Below, one piece after another: positions 8,430 through 16,093 of a stretch of DNA of 64,000 nucleotides; the first letter of the stretch is position 1, and each line of letters begins with the position of its first letter. The position numbers were made by a program, and so were the translations under genes. The stretch covers positions 1 through 64,000 of the forward strand of contig NZ_JAEAGR010000003.1 of the NCBI RefSeq assembly GCF_015999265.1, in the 5' to 3' direction. The DNA is from Mobilitalea sibirica. GTDB taxonomy: Bacteria > Bacillota > Clostridia > Lachnospirales > Lachnospiraceae. The notes under the pieces were generated by a model. That model was not told where the DNA came from. It saw only the letters and a list, made by a program, of their open reading frames with translations, and did not search any database.

Positions 8430-9401
8430 ATGCGTTTAGCAAAACTTGATGAAGATTTAACCCATAAAAAACTAGCGATTTCTATAAAATCAAAGGACGG
8501 AAGAAAATTAATCAGTGAAGGAGCTGTACTGTCTGGTCGCATCATTGAAAGATTAAGAGAGAGCGGTTTAACAGCAGTCTATATTGAAGATGATAATTAC
8601 GACATATTGCTTCAGGAAACATTGGATAATGATAAGAGGGCAGTAGTATATAATAAACTTCAGGATATCTATAGTAAAGTAGAAAAAAATGAATTTAACA
8701 GTATTGATTTATTACGTTTTATAAGACTTTATTTGCTCCCTGAGATAAAATGTGAACCGGTCAGCATACCTGCCGACCAGGTAATGGATAAAGATGACAT
8801 GATCCAGCATTCGATTAATGTAGCAATTCTATCGATTCGTACAGCAAGTGTATTAGGACATAATATGGAGAAGATAGAGTTAATGGCTTTTGTTTCTCTC
8901 ATGCATGATATTGGTAAGTTGTTGAAGAATAGAGATGTGAAGTTAAAAGAGATACCTCATTATGAAGTAGCTTATGAATTTTTAAAGCGAAAAAATTGTA
9001 CGGTACTTACCTATATGGCGGTCAGATTTCAAGAAGAATTTTATAACGGAAGTGGCAAGTATAAGGTGGACGGACAAAAGCAAATTGATTTAGCTAAGAT
9101 CCTGAGTATCTGTGACTTTTATGAGACGCTACTTCGGACCTCCAATCTAATGCCTTATGAATGTTTTGAAGAAACTCAGGCCTTGGTAAATACCAGATTC
9201 GATCCGAATGTATTCGAAGCCTTTCGTGATTCACTTTATATCTATCCGGTTGGATTACCGGTTAAGTTGAATAATAAGGATGAAGGTATCATTATTCGTC
9301 AAAACCAATCCTATCCTTTACGTCCGGTAATTAAGAGTTTAGATAAGTATTATAACCTGATGGAGAATTTATCACTCTTTATTGAGCAGGTTGCGATTTA
9401 A
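8430..9401 (+). CDS. HD-domain protein, degenerate HD-GYP type
   Basis: A 323-residue protein. The first 100 residues resemble the N-terminal part of bacterial HD-GYP proteins (KDGRKLISEGAVLSGRIIERL). The HD domain follows: HSINVAILSIR, the metal-binding HD of LMHDIGKLL, then a histidine in IPHYEVAYEFLKRK. The later HHE...GYP signature of active c-di-GMP phosphodiesterases is replaced by FQEEFYNGSGKYKVDG, and the C-terminal acidic motif by ICDFYETL. It may be a weak or non-catalytic sensor. AAGGAGGAAGG is the ribosome binding site. Confidence 0.75.
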   Translation: MRLAKLDEDLTHKKLAISIKSKDGRKLISEGAVLSGRIIERLRESGLTAVYIEDDNYDILLQETLDNDKRAVVYNKLQDIYSKVEKNEFNSIDLLRFIRLYLLPEIKCEPVSIPADQVMDKDDMIQHSINVAILSIRTASVLGHNMEKIELMAFVSLMHDIGKLLKNRDVKLKEIPHYEVAYEFLKRKNCTVLTYMAVRFQEEFYNGSGKYKVDGQKQIDLAKILSICDFYETLLRTSNLMPYECFEETQALVNTRFDPNVFEAFRDSLYIYPVGLPVKLNNKDEGIIIRQNQSYPLRPVIKSLDKYYNLMENLSLFIEQVAI

Positions 9402-9478
9402 GTTACTTATGTATAAGTTTTACTAATAAACCAAATAAATGAAATACGCTATCATATTCTCTTCTTTTATTTATATAT

Positions 9479-9510
9479 AAAACAGGCCCTTGTTGTGTGG
9501 GGCCTGTTTT
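9479..9510. terminator. Bidirectional terminator between convergent genes
   Basis: AAAACAGGCCC (9479-9489) and GGGCCTGTTTT (9500-9510) form a strong stem with A- and T-tracts on both sides, serving the HD gene and the convergent sigma operon. Confidence 0.8.
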
Positions 9511-9544
9511 AATTCTAATAGTTTACTTTAAGTATATTCTGTTG

Positions 9545-9841
9545 TCAAATTAACTGAGAGCCCGCATAATCAATACATATCTCAGTGATAGCCATCCCCA
9601 TTGCAAAGAAGGAGAGTATAATTATCAAAGCAAATGCAGTTTTATCATAGAGAAGCTTTTCTTCTTTCTGCTTTGCATTAGCCACAAGTATCTCTAAACC
9701 GAGAGAAATAAATACAACTGGCCAAAGACGGAATATCGTAATATAGGATAAATCATTTAAAAAGATGCGAAGTAAAAAGAGAAGACCAAAGGTGATTAGC
9801 ATCAATCCTAAAGTTATGGTACCGACTCTGTGTTTCATCAT
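9545..9841 (-). CDS. Small three-helix membrane protein (LiaF N-terminal-like)
   Basis: A 98-residue hydrophobic protein with about three membrane spans (residues about 8-28, 36-54, 70-90). The pattern RVGTITLGLMLITFGLLFLL...RLWPVVFISLGLEIL is that of the LiaI/LiaF-like transmembrane domain used as sensors or partners in envelope stress systems. It overlaps the preceding gene by 4 nt (ATGA) and is the last gene of the sigma/anti-sigma operon, so it probably belongs to the same membrane-linked response. Confidence 0.65.
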   Translation of the reverse strand: MMKHRVGTITLGLMLITFGLLFLLRIFLNDLSYITIFRLWPVVFISLGLEILVANAKQKEEKLLYDKTAFALIIILSFFAMGMAITEICIDYAGSQLI

Positions 9842-10416
9842 AGATTTTGGCCTCCTTTATCGTCTAGTAAACTGATGCCTTGGTTTTTGGCAGCTTCGTC
9901 TTTGTCCAGTTCTTCCTTCTTGCCGCGAATTAAATAGATACCAATCGCTATTATGACAAGGCCTACGATTAACTGAGGGAAGTAGTGTCCCAATCTATAT
10001 ATTATGAGATTGTAATAGGAAGGAAGAGTAAACTCTATGATGTTAAAAGTATTGTTCCAAAGTATCGAAAAACCAAATAAAATAAGAGCTAAAGCGAAAA
10101 CAGTGCGATATTTTGTGCGAAGTAGGCGAACTTTATCCATGTTCATTTCGGGGATGAAGATAAAATCATCTTCCTTTGCCTGAAATTCACTATCCGGCAT
10201 AGAGCGTAGGTTGTGTACATCAAAAAAACTGATGAACCAGATGATAGGCATACCATACAATAGGGGGCCTATATTAAGCCAAGCAGATAGAAAAATCAAG
10301 CCCCAAAAAACTACCATTATACTGGTTCCTCTTTTCATAAATCCAAGATACATTTCGCCGGCTCCCGGGAGCAGTGAAAAAATAAATGCAAAAAAGCTAC
10401 TTCTCTTTCCTTTCAT
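9838..10416 (-). CDS. Multi-span membrane protein of the sigma factor operon
   Basis: A 192-residue protein with about five hydrophobic segments. The N-terminal SLLPGAGEMYLGFMKRGTSIM resembles the TM2-type signature (PGAGxxYLG), and a second hydrophobic pair follows at about residues 100-165. The ATG has GGAGGTTATAGATT upstream and lies inside the 3' end of the anti-sigma gene (20-nt overlap), so translation is probably coupled. Function unknown; position suggests an envelope role regulated by the sigma factor. Confidence 0.65.
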   Translation of the reverse strand: MKGKRSSFFAFIFSLLPGAGEMYLGFMKRGTSIMVVFWGLIFLSAWLNIGPLLYGMPIIWFISFFDVHNLRSMPDSEFQAKEDDFIFIPEMNMDKVRLLRTKYRTVFALALILFGFSILWNNTFNIIEFTLPSYYNLIIYRLGHYFPQLIVGLVIIAIGIYLIRGKKEELDKDEAAKNQGISLLDDKGGQNL

Positions 10417-10909
10417 AATCTATAACCTCCGTTTTCATAATAGTATTGGAAAATTCAAGCATTCGATTGCTTATCGTGTTCATATTATCTCTAATGACTG
10501 TGGTTAGGGTTTCTTCATATTCTATGGGTTCGTTGTTAAGCTTATGGTAATTTAAATTAATATTTGCACTGTTTTCAACACTCATAGTCCAAATTAGCAT
10601 AAGTATAGCACAGGCCGCTGCGGTTCCTATCTTTAAGCTGTACCAAAGCAACTGCATTTGTTTGGAGTGAATTTTTGTTTTTAAAGCTTTCGTTTTTGAG
10701 ACTCTCTCTTTTTTTACTTCTCTTAATATATTTTCTTTTAAGTTAAGTGGGGCCGCAATCAGCTCATCCGACATTCCTTCTGCAAGTAATTCTGAACACA
10801 GATCACAGGAGCAGATATGAGATAGAAAAGCCTCTGTTTGTTCTGTATTCATTTGATTTTTCTTAAAAGCATTTAAATCTTCCAATGTAATATGCTTTCT
10901 ATCTATCAT
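10397..10909 (-). CDS. Anti-sigma factor with zinc-binding-like N-terminus
   Basis: A 170-residue membrane protein. The N-terminal cytosolic domain has a His-Cys-Cys cluster (FLSHICSCDLCSELL), the ZAS-type signature of anti-sigma factors that hold ECF sigma factors. A single membrane segment follows at about residues 90-110 and the remaining 60 residues would be outside. It starts immediately after the sigma stop codon, with AAGGAGG upstream, the usual sigma/anti-sigma pairing. Confidence 0.8.
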   Translation of the reverse strand: MIDRKHITLEDLNAFKKNQMNTEQTEAFLSHICSCDLCSELLAEGMSDELIAAPLNLKENILREVKKERVSKTKALKTKIHSKQMQLLWYSLKIGTAAACAILMLIWTMSVENSANINLNYHKLNNEPIEYEETLTTVIRDNMNTISNRMLEFSNTIMKTEVIDYERKEK

Positions 10910-11416
10910 CTAGTCTGCCTCCTTTTTGTATTTTTTTTGTAGCATTGTTTTTGCCCTGTATATTTGAGTTTGTACCGTTTTTAGGTTTCTGCCTGTCTTC
11001 TGTGCAATTTCCGTAGCGACTAATTCCCGGTAAAAATAATCAATTGCAACCTCACGATAAGGTTTTTTTAATTTATTGCATTGGGCATACAACTGCTGTT
11101 TTACTTCAGTGTCCAGTATATTTTCCTCGGGTGAAGGCTCATTGGTTTCCTGCATGATAAAAAATGTTTCTTCCGTTGGTATAGTATTCCTACTGGATTT
11201 TTTGATAAAATCTAAGCATTTATTAGTTGCGATACGACATAACCAGGCTTTCTCGTATTGTCGGTTAAAGGTTGGAAGATGCTGGTAAGCGGATAAGAAG
11301 GTTTCTTGGGCAAGATCCTCAGCATCAAAGTAATCTTTTACGATCTTGATGCATACAGTAAAAACTAAATTCTGGTATGTATCAATAAGGTATTCATAAT
11401 ATTGCTCAGTACTGAT
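10910..11416 (-). CDS. ECF-type RNA polymerase sigma factor, apparent ATC start
   Basis: Reading the frame back past the first in-frame ATG (11153-11155) recovers a complete 168-residue ECF sigma factor: region 2 (YEYLIDTYQNLVFTVCIKIVKDYFDAEDLAQETFLSAY, quoted in part by its key motif DAEDLAQETF) and region 4 (PYREVAIDYFYRELVATEIAQ...LKTVQTQIYRAKTMLQK). The frame holds no ATG, GTG or TTG between the upstream in-frame stop and region 2. An ATC at 11414-11416 sits 8 nt after GGGAGG and gives (I/M)STEQYYEYL, exactly where a start is expected. A start at 11155 would delete region 2. Confidence 0.75.
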   Translation of the reverse strand: MSTEQYYEYLIDTYQNLVFTVCIKIVKDYFDAEDLAQETFLSAYQHLPTFNRQYEKAWLCRIATNKCLDFIKKSSRNTIPTEETFFIMQETNEPSPEENILDTEVKQQLYAQCNKLKKPYREVAIDYFYRELVATEIAQKTGRNLKTVQTQIYRAKTMLQKKYKKEAD

Positions 11417-11729
11417 TTTGTCCGCCTCCCTTCATCCTTCAATTGATATAACGATATAAAATAGGAATAGTCTTCAAATATTATTATTATTTTATAATTT
11501 TTTTTGATTAATATAAATGGTAAATATGCATGTGATAGATAGCATAATTCATTTTTCTTGTATAATGAGTATATTTATGGTATTTTAGTTTCATGGTGTT
11601 GGATATATATGGATGTCGATTTTTAATAAATTCCAACTCCTCAGCCAGGTAGAATTGATATAAAGAGACTCGGTAATCCGGTGAAGATTACATTAGATAG
11701 ATTGACTCTATGACAAAGGAGACGAAACA

Positions 11730-12173
11730 ATGTTAGAAGTTAAGTTCTATGAGAATATCGAAGATGAGTTATTAGAATTCGCTGTCATAGTATCTCGTTA
11801 TCATAGTAAGTGGGTTTTTTGTACACACAGAGAAAGAAACACCTATGAGGTACCGGGCGGTCATCGGGAGCCGGGTGAAACTATTCTAGAGACAGCGAAA
11901 AGAGAATTATACGAAGAAACCGGTGCTGTAGAATATTCTTTATATCCGGTCTGCGTGTATTCCGTTAAAGGAAAGGAGCAAGAGATTGAAGGCAGTAAAG
12001 AAACCTATGGTATGCTATACTTTGCTGAGGTAAGCCGTTTTGAAGAATTGCCGGATTATGAAATAGAGAAGGTAGTATTTTTAGATGAGCTACCTTCAAA
12101 CTTGACCTATCCTTTCATTCAACCGAAATTAATGGAGAAAGTAATTCAATTTTTATATAAATTTATTAAATAA
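11730..12173 (+). CDS. NUDIX hydrolase
   Basis: A 147-residue NUDIX-fold pyrophosphohydrolase. The NUDIX box is complete (GGHREPGETILETAKRELYEETGAV region, about residues 43-67, with the REL-EE-G metal-binding core). The substrate, a nucleoside diphosphate derivative such as an oxidised dNTP, cannot be told from sequence. AAAGGAGACGAAACA is the ribosome binding site. It is a monocistronic gene between the divergent sigma operon and the M42 peptidase. Confidence 0.88.
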   Translation: MLEVKFYENIEDELLEFAVIVSRYHSKWVFCTHRERNTYEVPGGHREPGETILETAKRELYEETGAVEYSLYPVCVYSVKGKEQEIEGSKETYGMLYFAEVSRFEELPDYEIEKVVFLDELPSNLTYPFIQPKLMEKVIQFLYKFIK

Positions 12174-12294
12174 GACTTCCGTATATAGAATCACGACAGT
12201 TTTTATACATAGAGGCTTAGTAATAATGAGCTTTATTCTGTTTCATTATAAGAATACGATAAATTCTAATCATCATGGAAACTAAAAATTGCTA

Positions 12295-12358
12295 AATACT
12301 ATAAATCGTTTAATATTATAAATCCTTAAATACTATAAATCATGGAATACTATAAATC
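12295..12358. repeat. Four 13-bp direct repeats with exact 17-bp period
   Basis: AATACTATAAATC occurs at 12295, 12329 and 12346, and as AATATTATAAATC at 12312. The four copies are spaced exactly 17 bp apart by unrelated 4-bp spacers. They fill the gap between the NUDIX and M42 genes. Confidence 0.75.
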
Positions 12359-12441
12359 TGGTAAAATTGAGACTATAATAGATAATAAACCAATAATAAA
12401 CAAAACAATAAATGAATAAATAAGAAAGAGAAAGGAGTGCC

Positions 12442-12504
12442 TTGATACAGACACTGTTAAACTGTAGCAAGCAAATAATATGGAGACAATTGATTATATT
12501 ATAA
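12442..12504 (+). CDS. Possible 20-codon leader peptide overlapping the M42 gene
   Basis: AAAGGAG (12432-12438) is followed by a TTG at 12442 that opens a 20-codon frame (begins M-I-Q-T-L-L-N-C) ending at 12504 inside the M42 gene. The M42 ATG at 12480 has no ribosome binding site of its own, so coupling to this leader is possible. Speculative; no conservation data. Confidence 0.25.
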   Translation: MIQTLLNCSKQIIWRQLIIL

Positions 12505-13505
12505 AAACCTTAGAAACGATTGTGAATATTCCCAGTCCTTCCGGTTTTACCAAGGAGGTAATGGGATTTGTAGAAAAGGAGGCAGATCGTTTTGGCTATG
12601 TCTGCGAATACACGCAAAAAGGTGGTTTAATTATATCCGTAAACGGTAAGGGGGAAGAGACCTTAGGGTTATCTGCCCATGTAGATACTCTAGGAGCTAT
12701 GGTTCGTTCCATTGACCGGGAAGGAACTCTAAAGTTCACCATGGTGGGTGGGTATACCATGCACAGTGTGGAAGGAAGCTATTGTAAAATTCATACCAGA
12801 GAAGGACAAGTTTATACCGGTACCATCCTGGCAAAAAGTGCATCCGTTCATAGCTACGATGATGCCAAAACCATGGAACGTACCGACCGTAATATGGTTG
12901 TTCGTATCGATGAAATTGTAGAGAATAAGGAAGATGTATTAAAGCTTGGGATCAACAGCGGTGATTATATCAGCTTTGACGGACAGTTTAAATATACCGA
13001 AAAAGGCTTTATTAAATCCAGACATCTGGATGATAAGGCTTCTGTTGCATTACTCTTGGGAATGCTCAAGGAAATGTCGGAGGAAAAGCTGACACCGGAG
13101 AAAAATCTGAAAATACTCATAAGCAACTACGAAGAGGTAGGATTTGGTGCCAGCTGGATACCTAAGGAAATTACTGAGTTCATTGCCGTCGATATGGGAG
13201 TCATAGGAGATGACTTGAACGGATCTGAATATAAGGTTTCTATCTGTGCTAAGGATTCCTCCGGACCCTATGATTATGACATGACGAACCGACTGATAGC
13301 ATTAGCAAAAGAAAACAACATCGATTATGTGGTAGATATCTTTCCCCATTATGGTTCCGATGTATCTGCAGCTTTAAAAGGTGGTAATAATATCCGTGGT
13401 GCCTTAATCGGTCAGGGGATTCATGCATCCCATGGTATGGAAAGAACCCATAGAAAAGGTTTGGAAAATACCTTAAAGCTACTAAAGGCTTACATCGGAG
13501 TATAA
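12480..13505 (+). CDS. M42-family metallo-aminopeptidase
   Basis: A 341-residue cytosolic di-metal aminopeptidase of the M42 (glutamyl aminopeptidase/CelM-type, FrvX/PepA-like) family. Metal-binding segments are seen in order: LSAHVDTLG (His, Asp), HLDDKASVALL (bridging Asp), NYEEVGFGAS (catalytic and metal Glu pair), AVDMGVIGDD (Asp), and a C-terminal GIHASHGMERTH (His). Its role is peptide turnover. An in-frame stop at 12465 leaves ATG 12480 as the only plausible start, though it lacks a good ribosome binding site. Confidence 0.92.
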   Translation: METIDYIIKTLETIVNIPSPSGFTKEVMGFVEKEADRFGYVCEYTQKGGLIISVNGKGEETLGLSAHVDTLGAMVRSIDREGTLKFTMVGGYTMHSVEGSYCKIHTREGQVYTGTILAKSASVHSYDDAKTMERTDRNMVVRIDEIVENKEDVLKLGINSGDYISFDGQFKYTEKGFIKSRHLDDKASVALLLGMLKEMSEEKLTPEKNLKILISNYEEVGFGASWIPKEITEFIAVDMGVIGDDLNGSEYKVSICAKDSSGPYDYDMTNRLIALAKENNIDYVVDIFPHYGSDVSAALKGGNNIRGALIGQGIHASHGMERTHRKGLENTLKLLKAYIGV

Positions 13506-13525
13506 CGATTATATATTATATTAAT

Positions 13526-13560
13526 AAAAAAGCTTTCGGTCCGGACCGAAAGCTTTTTTA
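13526..13560. terminator. Loop-less bidirectional terminator
   Basis: AAAAAAGCTTTCGGTCC and GGACCGAAAGCTTTTTT are perfect 17-bp arms with no spacer. The 13561-13829 stretch after it shows no gene. Confidence 0.8.
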
Positions 13561-13829
13561 TTAAGTACTTGATAATCTTTTCATAAGAAAAAGAACCTAA
13601 GGGTTTCAGTATAATAGTCTGATTAAGGAGAGAATATCTTTGGATATGAAATGACAGGTGTTTTGGTCAACTATACGATTATAGTAAAAACTGCGATTGA
13701 TTGGAACATATTTCGATAAGAGAATAAAAGGTATGGTATATAATAAACATAAGAAAATTAAATGCCTTAGGTATAGGTATATACTTCTAGAACATATTTA
13801 CTATAATAAAATATTTACATTTAAATAAA

Positions 13830-13865
13830 ATATACCTTGACAGGCGAGGTATATGGTGATATGTT
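13830..13865 (+). promoter_or_regulatory. PadR-operon promoter with palindromic operator
   Basis: TTGACA (13837-13842), 17 bp, then TATGTT. The inverted repeat ATATACCT (13830-13837) / AGGTATAT (13847-13854) brackets the -35 box, a natural site for autorepression by the PadR protein encoded next. Confidence 0.6.
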
Positions 13866-13906
13866 ATACATAAGATAATAAAATATCTTGCAAAGGAGAT
13901 GATGAA

Positions 13907-14251
13907 TTGTCAATTACATCTGATTTACTACGAGGACATACCGATACGATCATACTGGCTGGGTTATTCACAGGAGACAGTTATGGCTATGAAATCAACA
14001 AAGCAATTCAACAAAAAACGAATGGACGATATGAGTTAAAAGAAGCAACACTCTATTCAGCATTTCGAAGACTGGAAGAAGCAGGAGACATCAGCTCTTA
14101 TTGGGGTGACGAGACAACAGGTGCCCGCAGAAGATACTATACGATTACCGAAACGGGCAGGGAGACATATACGCGACTTATGGCAGAGTGGAAGAGCGCG
14201 AAAGCAATGATTGATAGTTTAATTGAATTGGAGGAAAAGAAGAATGGATGA
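13907..14251 (+). CDS. PadR-family transcriptional regulator
   Basis: A 114-residue PadR winged-helix repressor: DTIILAGLFTGDSYGYEINKAIQQ, ATLYSAFRRLEEAGDISSYWGDETTGARRRYYTITETGRE, then a short dimerisation helix. TTG at 13907 is the start: AAAGGAG ends 9 nt upstream and the two ATGs in between are out of frame. First gene of a three-gene operon with HAAS and DUF4097 proteins, an arrangement common in Firmicutes in which the regulator senses an envelope or antibiotic stress. Confidence 0.9.
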   Translation: MSITSDLLRGHTDTIILAGLFTGDSYGYEINKAIQQKTNGRYELKEATLYSAFRRLEEAGDISSYWGDETTGARRRYYTITETGRETYTRLMAEWKSAKAMIDSLIELEEKKNG

Positions 14252-14885
14252 AAAGCTTCGCAGATATGTAGAGGGACTTTTTGTAGATGTACCACAGAAT
14301 AAGAGTATGATTGAATTAAAGGAAGAAATGATTCAAAACCTAAAAGAGAAATACGAAGACCTTATTCAGGAAGGGAAGACAGAAGAGGCGGCATATAATA
14401 TAGCAATCGCCGGTATTGGTGATATTAGTGAATTGATTAATGACTTGGATAAGACAAAAGAAGAAGCCGGTAACACAGATAAGCAAAAATCAGCGATGCT
14501 TACATCAGTTGCAGTTATGCTATACATTCTATCCATAGTTCCGATTCTACTTTCTTTACAATCCTATCATATATTTGATGGGCTGATTGGGTTTATCGTG
14601 ATTATTACATTTGCTACCGGTATCCTAATATACAATGGTCAGATCAAACAAAAATATTACAGGGCGGATGATACTATGGTGGAAGAATTTAAAGAATGGC
14701 AAAAGAAGAGAGCCGATAAGACGAAAGCCCGCATATCGATATCCGTAGCGTTATGGAGCATAATAGTAGCATTATATTTTATTATCAGCTTTTCAACCTT
14801 TGCCTGGCATATATCCTGGACAATATTTATTCTCGGTATAGCAATTGAAGCATTAATTAACATTTTTTTCATAATAAAGAAGTGA
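14244..14885 (+). CDS. HAAS/DUF1700-type membrane protein
   Basis: A 213-residue protein with an N-terminal HAAS-like helical domain (EKLRRYVEGLFVDVPQNKSMIELKEEMIQNLKEKYEDLIQEGKTEEAAYNIAIAGIGDISELI, residues about 2-65), then about four membrane spans. The ATG at 14244 follows TTGGAGG and overlaps the PadR stop by 8 nt; the open frame extends to a TTG at 14223 that would put the start before the ribosome binding site. HAAS proteins travel with PadR regulators and are thought to relay membrane state. Confidence 0.8.
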   Translation: MDEKLRRYVEGLFVDVPQNKSMIELKEEMIQNLKEKYEDLIQEGKTEEAAYNIAIAGIGDISELINDLDKTKEEAGNTDKQKSAMLTSVAVMLYILSIVPILLSLQSYHIFDGLIGFIVIITFATGILIYNGQIKQKYYRADDTMVEEFKEWQKKRADKTKARISISVALWSIIVALYFIISFSTFAWHISWTIFILGIAIEALINIFFIIKK

Positions 14886-14895
14886 GGAAGAGAAG

Positions 14896-15912
14896 ATGAA
14901 CAAATATAAAATAGTACAGATGGTTTGCTGGATGGTAGTATTTTTCGTCCTTGTTGGTTTAGTAATATGGGTAGCATTTCGTGGAGAATTTAACTTTACA
15001 ACCAGCGGATCCTATCATATTAAAGATTTAGGGGGGCCGTATGAGGAAGTCGGCAGTTACAATGTAAATGAAGAGGATCTTGATAGCCTGAATATTCATT
15101 GGATTGCTGGAGGTATTACGATTACGACCTATGATGGTAATAATATTAAATTAATTGAATATGCTCAGCGTGATTTAGAAGTGGATGAAGTCTTAATTTA
15201 TAATCTAAATGGTCAGACCCTGCAAATTAAGTATTGTGAGAAGAATACCAAGGTGTTTGATACAATACCTATGAAGAAATTGGAAGTGTTTGTTCCGGAA
15301 AGTATAGCAAGTAATTTAGATGATTTCCGATTAAATAATGTTTCTGCAAAAATTGAGATTAATGATATATCGGCCAATTATTTTGAAGTTGATACCGTGT
15401 CGGGGTCTGCTGATGTATCCAATGTAAATGCAGATGAAATTGAATTTGATTCCACCTCAGGATCCATTCGTCTGAATGAGGCGAAAACGTCAAAAGCAAC
15501 ATTCAATTCTGCTTCCGGAAAAATCTCTATTAACGGCTTTACAACTGAGGAACTGACAGTAGATACTATCTCCGGTTCTGTTGACATTGAGGATGCTATA
15601 ACACAAGAGTTAACTTTAGAAAGTGTGTCAGGTGGAATAAGATTTGATGGAGAATATGATGATTTAAATGCTGAAAGTACTTCCGGTTCCGTTAATATAA
15701 TTGATAAGAAAGCGCCCAATTCCTTTGACATTAAAACAATATCCGGAACAGTTAATCTTACTTTGCCCTCAATGGAAGACTTTAATTTAAAACATAAAAC
15801 AGTATCCGGAAAATTCACCTGTGATATACCAGTTCGCTCCAATGGCAGTGGAAGTACCGATTATTCTATAAGTACAACCAGCGGTAGCATAAAAATCAAA
15901 GAATTACAATAA
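14896..15912 (+). CDS. DUF4097 beta-helix membrane-anchored protein
   Basis: A 338-residue protein with an N-terminal membrane anchor (residues about 5-28) and a long external repeat domain. The repeated pattern xxTxSGSxxI recurs about every 20 residues (DTVSGSADV, DSTSGSIRL, NSASGKISI, DTISGSVDI, ESVSGGIRF, ESTSGSVNI, KTISGTVNL, KTVSGKFTC, STTSGSIKI), the hallmark of DUF4097 right-handed beta-helix proteins. Third gene of the PadR operon, 10 nt after the HAAS gene. Function unknown, probably surface stress sensing. Confidence 0.85.
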   Translation: MNKYKIVQMVCWMVVFFVLVGLVIWVAFRGEFNFTTSGSYHIKDLGGPYEEVGSYNVNEEDLDSLNIHWIAGGITITTYDGNNIKLIEYAQRDLEVDEVLIYNLNGQTLQIKYCEKNTKVFDTIPMKKLEVFVPESIASNLDDFRLNNVSAKIEINDISANYFEVDTVSGSADVSNVNADEIEFDSTSGSIRLNEAKTSKATFNSASGKISINGFTTEELTVDTISGSVDIEDAITQELTLESVSGGIRFDGEYDDLNAESTSGSVNIIDKKAPNSFDIKTISGTVNLTLPSMEDFNLKHKTVSGKFTCDIPVRSNGSGSTDYSISTTSGSIKIKELQ

Positions 15913-16008
15913 GAAAGTTAGAAGCATAATAGTCTATAAAAAAATCAAGAATATATTTTGAAACATATAGTTATATAAACGTAATATTGTTTTTTATTAA
16001 GGTATATG

Positions 16009-16093
16009 TAAACCTGCGTAATAAGTGTGCAATATTATCCCAAGTATTTATTTGCTATTAGGGGGATATCACTTACTTCGCAGGTTTTTCATT
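16009..16093 (+). terminator. Terminator after the PadR operon
   Basis: AAACCTGCG (16010-16018) pairs with CGCAGGTTT (16079-16087), with added pairing of AAGTG and CACTT, followed by TTTTTCATTTT. The loop is about 60 nt. Confidence 0.5.

Noticed and set aside
10910-11155. Sigma factor starting at the first ATG (81 residues)
   Set aside because: It would lack region 2; the same frame continues upstream with full sigma-factor sequence, so the short form is an artefact of demanding a standard start codon.
12295-12358. CRISPR array
   Set aside because: Repeat units of 13 bp with 4-bp spacers are far too short, and no cas gene is present.
15378-15842. 154-residue minus-strand frame inside the DUF4097 gene
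   Set aside because: It is the shadow of the repetitive SGS coding sequence on the other strand.
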